This document shows positions 15,666-19,929 of a stretch of 36,156 bases of DNA, piece after piece. A program made the position numbers and the translations under genes. Position 1 is the first letter of the stretch, and the number at the start of each line of letters is the position of its first letter. This DNA is from a virus, in IMG/VR virus record IMGVR_UViG_3300007734_000633, positions 1 to 36,156 of that record. One strand, written 5' to 3'. The notes under the pieces were generated by a model. That model was not told where the DNA came from, did no database searches, and worked only from the letters and a program-made list of their open reading frames with translations.

Positions 15666-16009
15666 TCTTTCGGTTTGTAGCGGTCTTTGAGCCTTTGGCC
15701 GAGGCTTTTGAGTGCTTGGAGGTCCGCTTGGTTTTTGGGGACTTTGGCTCCCCAGCGCTTGAATTGCATGGCGGCGGGTGTAGGCGTTCCGTTCTTGTCT
15801 TGCAGAGGGTGTCCAGCAGTAAGGGCTTGGGCTGCTTTTCGGTAGATGAACTTGGCTCTATCGTACTGATCGCCTCTTGACGCACCCGCAACTGTCCTGA
15901 CGGGCTTGCGAACACTACCACCCTCGCGATTGTGTTCAGCCATCTTTTTAGTAGTTCGAGCATCATATTTGGCAAAAGCCTCCGCTGCTTGTCTGATTGT
16001 CCGGGGCAT
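15662..16009 (-). CDS. DUF6321-like conserved phage protein
   Basis: This 115-residue basic protein contains GDQYDRAKFIYRKAAQALTAGHPLQDKNGTPTPAAMQFKRWGAKVPKNQADLQALKSLGQRLKDRYKPKE, which I recognise as the DUF6321-type phage family. The N-terminal part, ARTTKKMAEHNREGGSVRKPVRTVAGASRG, is Arg/Lys rich. It is probably a DNA- or RNA-contacting, helical protein, since it lies in a run of tiny basic proteins at the head of the late block. The ATG overlaps the upstream stop as TAATG and the stop overlaps the methyltransferase GTG. Function is unknown. Confidence 0.7.
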   Translation of the reverse strand: MPRTIRQAAEAFAKYDARTTKKMAEHNREGGSVRKPVRTVAGASRGDQYDRAKFIYRKAAQALTAGHPLQDKNGTPTPAAMQFKRWGAKVPKNQADLQALKSLGQRLKDRYKPKE

Positions 16010-16170
16010 TATTTCTTTGCCTGTGCGCCGCGCATATTGGCGATCAGGGACGGATACTTAGTCCCGGTGGATTTGGCAAACCGTTTGGCAGCAGCCTTCT
16101 GGTTCTTAGACAGTTCCTTTGGTTTACCCAACCCTTTTGGTCGGGCTTTATCCCAGACGTCTTTTTTCAT
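16009..16170 (-). CDS. Small basic protein, 53 aa
   Basis: An ATG overlapping the previous stop (ATGA) opens a 53-residue frame with 14 Lys and 3 Arg (MKKDVWDKARPKGLGKPKEL at the start, NMRGAQAKK at the end). The stop overlaps the next ATG (TAATG). Short Lys-rich proteins in the head region of phage late operons can be nucleic-acid binding or virion-internal, but no family is certain. Coding is supported by the unbroken chain of start-stop overlaps on both sides. Confidence 0.7.
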   Translation of the reverse strand: MKKDVWDKARPKGLGKPKELSKNQKAAAKRFAKSTGTKYPSLIANMRGAQAKK

Positions 16171-16325
16171 TTCTTGACCTTTGTGGGCAGTTTCTTCAGG
16201 CTGGATTGACCTTCCTTAACCATCTTCTTGGCGACCTTCTGGGGTACTCCTGTGGCCTTAGCGACCTTAGGGGAGGCTGCGGCGGCGAACATGAGTTTGG
16301 CCTGCTGCTTGGATTTGAAAGGCAT
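16167..16325 (-). CDS. Small basic protein, 52 aa (MPFKSKQQ type)
   Basis: This 52-residue frame begins MPFKSKQQAKLMFAAAASPK and ends LKKLPTKVKK. It resembles the common family of short phage proteins that begin M-P-x-K-S-x-x-Q and are Lys/Ala rich. The ATG is preceded by AGGAG, 7 bases upstream. The stop overlaps the next start as ATGA. Its net positive charge is high. Function is unknown. An internal virion or DNA-binding role is possible. Confidence 0.72.
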   Translation of the reverse strand: MPFKSKQQAKLMFAAAASPKVAKATGVPQKVAKKMVKEGQSSLKKLPTKVKK

Positions 16326-16333
16326 GGTGGCTC

Positions 16334-16513
16334 CTAAACCTTGTTAGATTTCACACACTTATAACCCACCCGGTCGTATTCCTTGTGGAACTCGGACGCC
16401 GCTTGGTGGGCAAATTTTACACATTCTTCGTGGGTCTTAAACAGGATCTCCTCCCGCAACTCCATCTGCTGACAGGTAACCCCGAGGCAGACCAGCCAGA
16501 GAGGAAGCCACAC
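16334..16513 (-). CDS. Small secreted/membrane-anchored Cys protein
   Basis: GTG at 16513 directly follows the upstream TAG, and the upstream gene's GAGGAAGAAGAGGAC end supplies the ribosome site. I prefer this to earlier in-frame starts that overlap the upstream gene by more than 100 bases. The 59-residue product begins with a hydrophobic stretch (WLPLWLVCLGVTCQQ) that could be a signal peptide or a lipoprotein signal with Cys14. A short polar domain with Cys31 and Cys53 follows. A location in the periplasm or membrane is inferred. It might be a spanin-like or superinfection-exclusion protein, but it is far from the lysis genes. Confidence 0.6.
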   Translation of the reverse strand: MWLPLWLVCLGVTCQQMELREEILFKTHEECVKFAHQAASEFHKEYDRVGYKCVKSNKV

Positions 16514-16514
16514 G

Positions 16515-16865
16515 CTAGTCCTCTTCTTCCTCGTACTCTTGTTCCTTGAGTTCGTCATTGAACTCGTAGGCGGCACAGACGTTTTTGTCCGAGCAGGTGA
16601 ACTCCCACAGTTCGCAGAATCCCTGACCCTTGCCAAGATTCGAGTAGTCGGTGTTGAAGTATTCGCAGGAGGCGCACTTCTGCGCTCCCGTGGCGGGTCC
16701 GTAGGAAGCCTTCATGACCGCTTGGGCCTTGTTAGCCTTGTTCTGTTCTGGGTCGGACATGGCCTCTGGCATCTCCATCTCGGATTCGAGCAGACCGCCT
16801 TCTTCCTTCATCTTGCCCTTGGGCTTGCCAAGCAGCCCGATCATAATCACGGGGCCGTTTTTCAT
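16515..16865 (-). CDS. Four-cysteine (HiPIP-like or Zn) phage protein
   Basis: This 116-residue protein has a Cys-rich C-terminal half: KCASCEYFN, then GQGFCELWEFTCSDKNVCAAYEF, ending in an acidic tail (EEEED). The C-x2-C-x2-F ... G-x-C ... C pattern resembles short high-potential iron-sulfur-like modules found as stand-alone phage proteins. With five cysteines a Zn site is equally possible. Residues 15-55 are charged and probably flexible. The ATG overlaps the stop of the 22-codon ORF (ATGA). Its role is unknown. Confidence 0.65.
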   Translation of the reverse strand: MKNGPVIMIGLLGKPKGKMKEEGGLLESEMEMPEAMSDPEQNKANKAQAVMKASYGPATGAQKCASCEYFNTDYSNLGKGQGFCELWEFTCSDKNVCAAYEFNDELKEQEYEEEED

Positions 16866-16930
16866 TTCTTGGGGCCGTACTTGCCTGGTGTGGGTTTCTT
16901 GGCAGGCTTCATGGGTTTCTTACCGTACAT
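16862..16930 (-). CDS. 22-residue Lys/Pro-rich ORF heading the late operon
   Basis: ATG at 16930 has a good ribosome site (GGAG, 7 bases upstream) and opens MYGKKPMKPAKKPTPGKYGP..., 22 residues with eight Lys and five Pro. Its stop overlaps the next ATG as ATGA. The transcription terminator at 16933-16967 ends 2 bases before the start codon, so the ribosome site overlaps the region just past the U-tract. It may be a true micropeptide or a leader peptide whose translation is linked to read-through. Confidence 0.55.
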   Translation of the reverse strand: MYGKKPMKPAKKPTPGKYGPKK

Positions 16931-16932
16931 AG

Positions 16933-16967
16933 CAATCTCCGTAAAAAAACCCCCCAGCCTTGTGAGC
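16933..16967 (-). terminator. Strong terminator at the head of the late operon
   Basis: On the - strand, AACCCCCTGGC pairs with GGCTGGGGGGTT over about 11 bp (two G-U wobbles) and is followed by seven T. It ends the small early - strand operon (17048-19106), yet the next late gene begins at 16930 with no room for a promoter. Late transcription must therefore either read through or start upstream and be antiterminated. Confidence 0.85.
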
Positions 16968-16991
16968 CAGGGGGTTTGAGGGGGCTTGAAG

Positions 16992-17008
16992 TGTTCCTGA
17001 GAGGAACA
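16992..17008. promoter_or_regulatory. 17-bp palindrome upstream of late terminator
   Basis: TGTTCCTGAGAGGAACA has 7-bp arms around a 3-base centre. It lies in the 80-base gene-free gap between the winged-helix gene and the terminator. It could be an RNA hairpin in the transcript or a protein-binding operator. No adjacent U-tract follows, so it is not a terminator itself. Confidence 0.5.
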
Positions 17009-17047
17009 TGGGTAAAGGTGAGGAGGACGCAATTACCCACCCCGAAT

Positions 17048-17278
17048 TTACTCCGTTTTTTCTGAACCGTCAACAATTTTGTAGCACCATTGCTGTTTTG
17101 GTCCGGTCCCCGAGGATCGCTCTATCTTTTCCCTGGCGACCCTGTTGGACTTGCAAAGGTGAACTAGCGATCCAGAGAGTATTCCAGGGCTGAGACCCAA
17201 CTGCACTTGGATCTGCTTTAGCGTGACCGGCTCGGGTGATGCGGTGATGACTTCTAAGATTCGATCTGTGGTTTTCAA
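17048..17278 (-). CDS. Winged-helix/HTH regulator
   Basis: I chose TTG at 17278 because GAGGAGG stands 5 bases before it and it overlaps the upstream stop as TTGA. A TTG at 17296 would add six residues. The 76-residue product reads TTDRILEVITASPEPVTLKQIQVQLGLSPGILSGSLVHLCKSNRVAREKI, a clear winged-helix module: helix 1, helix 2 (LKQIQVQLGL), recognition helix (SPGILSGSLVHLCKSN), then a wing (VAREK..GPKQQWCYKI). It is the last gene before the terminator and is probably a DNA-binding regulator of early or late genes. The target site is unknown, but the palindrome at 16992 is the nearest candidate. Confidence 0.75.
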   Translation of the reverse strand: MKTTDRILEVITASPEPVTLKQIQVQLGLSPGILSGSLVHLCKSNRVAREKIERSSGTGPKQQWCYKIVDGSEKTE

Positions 17279-17415
17279 TTTTTCCTCCTCGGACAATCTC
17301 TGCCCTCGTTACAGTCTTTCTTGCTTTTTTCGCAACAGGTTGGCGTTTTCCACAGGGCAACCGCCCCCATCACAAACCCGATGATAGCGATTACCAGCGC
17401 TGTTTCTTTAAGCAT
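17275..17415 (-). CDS. Small membrane protein with Cys tail, 46 aa
   Basis: ATG at 17415 follows GGAGGTGC at a proper distance. The 46-residue product begins with a transmembrane helix (TALVIAIIGFVMGAVALW, about residues 5-22), followed by a charged tail with four Cys (PTCCEK, DCNEG, DCPRR). It overlaps the zinc-ribbon-like gene at its start by 25 bases and the winged-helix gene at its stop (TTGA). An inner-membrane location with the Cys tail on one side is inferred. Function is unknown. Confidence 0.6.
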   Translation of the reverse strand: MLKETALVIAIIGFVMGAVALWKTPTCCEKSKKDCNEGRDCPRRKN

Positions 17416-17585
17416 GAAAAGCACCTCCATTGTGTAGTTTTACCCCGAGTCACCCGCTTGCCTAGATCGGACCGCTTCCACGAGACGCACGAGAAACAAT
17501 GACTTTCCCCGAGCGCCTTGGCCGCTGCCTGATCTATTTCCTTCAGCGTTGGGTTGGAAATAGGTTTTGTTGTTTTTTCTAACAC
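17391..17585 (-). CDS. Zinc-ribbon-like small protein
   Basis: GTG at 17585 comes 2 bases after the TAG of the preceding frame, with AGGGAAGG as ribosome site. The 64-residue product has HCFSCVSWKRSDLGKRV...TTQWRCFSCLKKQRW, two CxxC pairs spaced about 23 residues apart, as in zinc ribbons. The N-terminal half (NPTLKEIDQAAAKALGES) is helical. The first 146 bases also lie inside an HTH-encoding frame (17440-17721). Either both are used, or indels have split one gene. A nucleic-acid binding role is inferred from the zinc ribbon. Confidence 0.6.
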   Translation of the reverse strand: MLEKTTKPISNPTLKEIDQAAAKALGESHCFSCVSWKRSDLGKRVTRGKTTQWRCFSCLKKQRW

Positions 17586-17721
17586 GCCTAAGCCTTCCCT
17601 CGGATAACAGAGAGTTTATGGCCTTGTAAGCCGTGGTCTGGCTTACCAGAAACCTGTCCATTATTTCCTGCACAGTTATCGCTTTTTTGCGATGAAGCAG
17701 GTATTCCCTGACTTTGTTCAT
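17440..17721 (-). CDS. HTH DNA-binding protein in overlapping frame
   Basis: This 93-residue frame encodes a convincing winged helix in its first 60 residues: VREYLLHRKKAITVQEIMDRFLVSQTTAYKAINSLLSEGRLRRVRKNNKTYFQP. Helix-turn-helix at ITVQEIMDRFLVSQTTAYKAINSLL is followed by a wing. The last 30 residues (GSGQGARGKSL...) look random and lie wholly within the zinc-ribbon gene, so the functional protein may end near residue 62. The frame overlaps the end of the upstream gene and the start of the downstream gene, each by more than 130 bases. An in-frame A-AAA-AAC heptamer sits in codons for RKN. The ribosome site before ATG 17721 is weak. Confidence 0.6.
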   Translation of the reverse strand: MNKVREYLLHRKKAITVQEIMDRFLVSQTTAYKAINSLLSEGRLRRVRKNNKTYFQPNAEGNRSGSGQGARGKSLFLVRLVEAVRSRQAGDSG

Positions 17722-17827
17722 GCTTAATCATTTCTTTATAAATCTTCATTCTACGTTCCAAGTACCCCGGCTTTTCCGACTCGGCCTTGGGAATGTAGCG
17801 GAAGTTGGGATCTTCAAGCCTGCCCAT
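17588..17827 (-). CDS. Small charged early protein, 79 aa
   Basis: ATG at 17827 follows GAGGAGGAC and overlaps the stop of the 61-residue gene. The product begins MGRLEDPNFRYIPKAESEKP and has a Lys/Glu-rich helix (YLERRMKIYKEMIKHEQ). From about residue 38 the sequence is low in pattern (SQGIPASSQKSDNCAGNN...) and coincides with the overlapping HTH frame. It may therefore be a short protein with a chance tail, or the front of a gene broken by a frameshift. A longer in-frame extension to 18022 is rejected because it would cover the 61-residue gene. Function is unknown. Confidence 0.5.
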   Translation of the reverse strand: MGRLEDPNFRYIPKAESEKPGYLERRMKIYKEMIKHEQSQGIPASSQKSDNCAGNNGQVSGKPDHGLQGHKLSVIRGKA

Positions 17828-17999
17828 CGTTGTCCTCCTCGATTCCTCTGACCCACGAATAGATTGCACAAGCGCTGGCTTCGATTTCCTGACAAAGCGC
17901 CGCGATGGTGTCTCTATTTGGGTCGTATGACCTAGCCATCTCGTGCTGAAGCCGATTACCCAACTGAATAATGCGAACAGCGTGTTCACTCTCATACAT
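17814..17999 (-). CDS. Small helical early protein, 61 aa
   Basis: ATG at 17999 is preceded by TAGGAGGACG, a strong ribosome site. The product (MYESEHAVRIIQLGNRLQHE then DTIAALCQEIEASACAIYSWVRG) is largely helical and acidic, without a known motif. It is the first gene after a 67-base gap that holds a dyad and a TTGTATAAC sequence, so it may have its own promoter. Its stop overlaps the next ATG. Confidence 0.65.
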   Translation of the reverse strand: MYESEHAVRIIQLGNRLQHEMARSYDPNRDTIAALCQEIEASACAIYSWVRGIEEDNDGQA

Positions 18000-18015
18000 T
18001 GCGTCCTCCTAGACG

Positions 18016-18044
18016 ATAACAAGAATAATGTAAAACATTGTTAT
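18016..18044. promoter_or_regulatory. Overlapping dyads in early - strand gap
   Basis: ATAACAA (18016-18022) and TTGTTAT (18038-18044) form 7-base inverted arms. Inside them AATAATGT (18024-18031) and ACATTGTT (18035-18042) are inverted with one mismatch. Directly beside them lies TTGTATAAC (18041-18049 on the - strand), a promoter-like -10. The arrangement resembles an operator at a promoter for the 61-residue gene and those after it. Confidence 0.45.
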
Positions 18045-18066
18045 ACAACCTGTAAAAACCAGCCCA

Positions 18067-18567
18067 TCAAGCAGCCAGTTCTGACTTGCGTTTGTTTTTT
18101 GCTTCTTCAACCAATGCGAGTGCATCTGGCATTTTTTGTAATGTTTTGAACGCTGCTGCCCAATAACTATGTAATTCTGAAACATTTGTAGACCCCTCAA
18201 TTTTTTGAATATGAAACTCTGGTGTGGATTGCTGGTGAATGGCGTTTTGGACTTCATTGGCAGAAGCGAACTCGGTCCCTCCGATTCCTAGTGCGGCAAG
18301 ACTTCTGCCGTGTGCCGAGGTCTCTGCGTTCTCTAGCGCTGAAGTGCCGTTGATCTGACTAGCCTTGCGGTACTCCTCTGCGTGGCCGGTAGCCAGCACG
18401 CGACCTGTTTCGTCAGCAATGATGGACTTCATCACCACGCAGTCTGCGTCACGGAACAATACCTCTGATGTTAGCGACCAGTTGGGATGTGCCTCCCGAA
18501 ACTTCTGCACCCGCAGGGCTACTGTTTGGTATTCCTTGCCACGGATGTTGACAATACCTGTGTTCAT
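18067..18567 (-). CDS. Putative single-strand-annealing-type recombination protein
   Basis: This 166-residue protein has VALRVQKFREAHPNWSLTSEVLFRDADCVVMKSIIADETGRVLATGHAEEYR..., then INGTSALENAETSAHGRSLAALGIGGTEFASANEVQNAI. The ETSAxGRxLAxLGIG block is like that near the centre of Sak/ERF/Rad52-like phage annealing proteins, where the stretch ...AExxAxxRAxxxxG... is conserved. The domain is shorter than ERF but complete from strand to helix. It lies in the early - block, facing an exonuclease (YqaJ) in the + block, which would make an Exo/annealing pair. The assignment is tentative. Coding itself is sure. Confidence 0.55.
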   Translation of the reverse strand: MNTGIVNIRGKEYQTVALRVQKFREAHPNWSLTSEVLFRDADCVVMKSIIADETGRVLATGHAEEYRKASQINGTSALENAETSAHGRSLAALGIGGTEFASANEVQNAIHQQSTPEFHIQKIEGSTNVSELHSYWAAAFKTLQKMPDALALVEEAKNKRKSELAA

Positions 18568-18797
18568 TTTGCCCTCCTCAGAGCGTTGGTTAAAAGTTCA
18601 TGCACTCTCTCTGCTTGCTGCATTTCTAGCGTTACCGTAAAACTCTGCGGCCAACTTGAGATATTTATAAATACCGTTTCATCGTCTGACCAAATATGAA
18701 AACGAGTTTCGCGGCCAAGTTCGTCTTTGAAATTCGCTACAGTTTGTTCGTACTCCATTTGCTCCAACTCTTGTTGGCGTGCTTCTGCATCAGTCAT
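18564..18797 (-). CDS. Small early protein, 77 aa
   Basis: ATG at 18797 overlaps the end of the 42-residue gene. The product is an acidic N-terminal helix (DAEARQQELEQMEYEQTVANF) followed by a beta-like zone (ETRFHIWSDDETVFINISSWPQSFTVTLEMQQAERVHELL). It has no known motif. Its last codons (ALRRAK) contain the CTGAGGAGGGCAAAA ribosome site for the next gene, and its stop overlaps the next ATG. The same GAGGAGGGCAAAA block precedes the 42-residue gene. Confidence 0.7.
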   Translation of the reverse strand: MTDAEARQQELEQMEYEQTVANFKDELGRETRFHIWSDDETVFINISSWPQSFTVTLEMQQAERVHELLTNALRRAK

Positions 18798-18918
18798 CTT
18801 GCATCTCCCTCTTTTCTTTAGCGTCTCGTTCAGCCCAGTAAATATCTTCCTCGTGTTCTTCTTCGGACTCTGGTTCCGGTGGTTGTGTGTAGTACCAGTC
18901 AGGGTTGTACCAACTCAT
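18790..18918 (-). CDS. Acidic Trp/Tyr-rich small protein, 42 aa
   Basis: ATG at 18918 follows CTGAGGAGGGCAAAAC. The product begins MSWYNPDWYYTQPPEPESEE and is strongly acidic, with about 14 Asp/Glu in 42 residues and three Trp. It overlaps the next gene by 8 bases. Very acidic early phage proteins sometimes act as DNA mimics or inhibitors, but this one is short and nothing specific is visible. Confidence 0.65.
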   Translation of the reverse strand: MSWYNPDWYYTQPPEPESEEEHEEDIYWAERDAKEKREMQDD

Positions 18919-18944
18919 GTTTTGCCCTCCTCAGAGCGATTTAT

Positions 18945-19106
18945 TTACTTGATTGGTCTAATTGAAAAGATTTTCCAGCCTTTTGAATCGGCGTAATTAG
19001 AAATAAATTTTTCTGTTGTTGATGAATCAAATTTTTCTACTGGCCAAAAAACTTTATCTTCACCATTATCAGATTTTGTAGTAGCCATAAAAGTAACTTC
19101 AATCAT
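18945..19106 (-). CDS. First early - strand protein, 53 aa
   Basis: I chose ATG at 19106 because AAGGAG stands 7 bases upstream. An in-frame ATG at 19139 lies inside the 18-base dyad and lacks a ribosome site. The product (MIEVTFMATTKSDNGEDKVF...KFISNYADSKGWKIFSIRP) looks like a small alpha/beta protein with no known family. It is the first gene after the divergent control region, hence probably one of the earliest expressed. Confidence 0.65.
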   Translation of the reverse strand: MIEVTFMATTKSDNGEDKVFWPVEKFDSSTTEKFISNYADSKGWKIFSIRPIK

Positions 19107-19122
19107 TTTTATCTCCTTCAAG

Positions 19123-19140
19123 CATGGCGTTATTGCCATG
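19123..19140 (-). promoter_or_regulatory. Inverted repeat at early - transcript start
   Basis: CATGGCGTTATTGCCATG has perfect 6-bp arms and a 6-base centre. A weak promoter (TTGCAG at 19175-19170, TAAGAT at 19152-19147, 17-base spacer on the - strand) would start transcription near 19140. The dyad would then be either an operator at +1 or a 5'-end hairpin stabilising the mRNA. Confidence 0.5.
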
Positions 19141-19192
19141 AACAGAATCTTATAGAACTACTTACACGACTGCAAGTGGATTTATAAGAAAT

Positions 19193-19222
19193 TTGACTAG
19201 GGGTTTCCCTATACTGTATAAC
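19193..19222 (+). promoter_or_regulatory. Early + strand promoter
   Basis: TTGACT (19193-19198) and TATAAC (19217-19222) are separated by 18 bases. This is the best sigma-70-type match I found near the start of a transcription block. The expected transcription start is about 19228-19231, on top of the ATG at 19229. The spacer contains AGGG-gttt-CCCT (19199-19210), an inverted repeat that might bind a regulator. ACTGTAT occurs twice, 11 bases apart, across the -10. Confidence 0.65.
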
Positions 19223-19228
19223 TACTGT

Positions 19229-19537
19229 ATGAGTCCCACCCAGAGATCCCTGGCCTACCTCCGTGAGCGGGGGTATCGGTGCTGGATTACCGAAAGGTGG
19301 TGTCCGTACTCCCGCAAACGGATTGACCTGTGGAACTGTATAGACATCCTTGCGGTGGGTAACGGGGAGACCTTGGGGGTGCAGACCACCAGCCGAGGGA
19401 ATGTTGCGGCGCGGCACAAAAAGATAGTTGAGAACGAGTATTACCCAGAACTTGTGCGGTCGGGGTGGAAGATCCACGTTCACGGCTGGGGGAAACTAAA
19501 AGCCGGGTGGACGTTAAAACTTATTGAACTTAATTAG
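19229..19537 (+). CDS. Restriction-nuclease-fold-like protein, leaderless start
   Basis: ATG at 19229 gives 102 residues. An upstream TTG at 19193 is the promoter -35 and is rejected. The product has an N-terminal helix (SPTQRSLAYLRERGYRCWITERWCP), then RIDLWNCIDILAVGNGETLGVQTTSRGNVAARHKKI, which follows the D...(E/Q)xT/K spacing of PD-(D/E)XK proteins (ID-ILA ... GVQTTS), with Gln in place of the catalytic Glu. It may be an inactive nuclease fold or a resolvase-like DNA-binding protein. No Shine-Dalgarno is present, and the promoter position predicts a leaderless mRNA. It is the first gene of the + block and is followed by a structured gene-free region. Confidence 0.7.
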   Translation: MSPTQRSLAYLRERGYRCWITERWCPYSRKRIDLWNCIDILAVGNGETLGVQTTSRGNVAARHKKIVENEYYPELVRSGWKIHVHGWGKLKAGWTLKLIELN

Positions 19538-19556
19538 ATTCGTGGTATCCTAGCGG

Positions 19557-19680
19557 TGTCGGAAGTGACAAACCGGCATTTGGCGCGACCTTAGAACCTC
19601 TTAGTGAGGGCTTGTAGTCATCGTTTGGTTCGCGCCCGATGCTGGCCTGTCAAGCCCAAGTCTTCACTAAGGGGTTTTTT
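19557..19680 (+). ncRNA. Candidate attenuator RNA with two exclusive folds
   Basis: Fold A is a rod: TGACA (19566-19570)/TGTCA (19648-19652), CCGGCAT (19573-19579)/ATGCTGG (19639-19645) and GGCGCGACC (19582-19590)/GGTTCGCGCC (19627-19636, one bulge). Internal loops are only 2x2. Fold B is a nested terminator: AACCTCTTAGTGAGG (19595-19609) with CTTCACTAAGGGGTT (19662-19676), GGGCTTG (19608-19614)/CAAGCCC (19651-19657) and CATCG (19619-19623)/CGATG (19637-19641), ending in U6 at 19675-19680. The folds share bases 19637-19652, so they compete. This is the layout of an attenuator or riboswitch placed between the first gene and the rest of the + operon. The family is not known to me. Confidence 0.65.
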
Positions 19681-19685
19681 ATTTC

Positions 19686-19916
19686 CGGCTGCGACTATGC
19701 TGGTCAGGGTAACGGGCGGCGGCATAGGTCTAAGAGCAGACCGTGGGGAAGTTCCTGAAATACTGCACTAGGGCGGCGAAGTCAGCACCCTTGAGAACGA
19801 TAAGGCTGGCGAGTCAAGTGCGGCTCCGAAGGGCAAACTTGTAAAGGACTCTTTCATTTCTATGACAGGGATGGCTGAGTCTTGCTCACCAAAGGGCAAG
19901 TATCTATACATACTAG
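19686..19916 (+). ncRNA. Second structured gene-free segment
   Basis: No supported ORF covers this stretch. Several local helices can form: CTATGC (19695-19700)/GCATAG (19722-19727), GGTCT (19727-19731)/AGACC (19738-19742), GTCAGC (19781-19786)/GCTGGC (19805-19810), GAGTCAAGTGC (19811-19821) with GC-aa-ACTTG ... ACTC (19833-19851), and CTTGC (19881-19885)/GCAAG (19896-19900). GGGCGGCG occurs twice and a GCTC...AAGGGCAA block occurs twice. A perfect 10-bp palindrome (ATACTAGTAT, 19910-19919) stands before the next start codon. It may be a leader RNA, a separate small RNA, or part of a replication origin. I see no match to tRNA, tmRNA, RNase P or known ribozyme cores. Confidence 0.45.
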
Positions 19917-19929
19917 TATTTAGGATTAG

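Noticed and set aside
17070-17360. 96-codon - strand ORF
   Set aside because: It is Arg/Lys/His rich without pattern and lies across two better-supported genes in other frames.
17578-17600. Programmed -1 frameshift at A-AAA-AAC in the HTH frame
   Set aside because: The heptamer is in the right phase, but the -1 frame stops after about ten codons and the zinc-ribbon frame is +1 away, so no meaningful fusion results. No stimulatory stem was identified.
17588-18022. Full 144-codon ORF
   Set aside because: The first 65 codons cover a well-supported 61-residue gene in another frame. The start at 17827 has a good ribosome site.
19208-19231. LexA/SOS-box-like TACTGTAT sequence
   Set aside because: The CTG-N10-CAG dyad is absent. 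ACTGTAT is only a direct repeat around the promoter -10.
19697-19771. 24-codon + ORF (ATG at 19697)
   Set aside because: There is no ribosome site, no overlap coupling, and it lies across predicted helices.
19866-19900. tRNA-like stretch (GGGATGGCTGAGTC...)
   Set aside because: It resembles a D-arm of class II tRNAs, but no TTCGA loop, anticodon stem or acceptor pairing follows.
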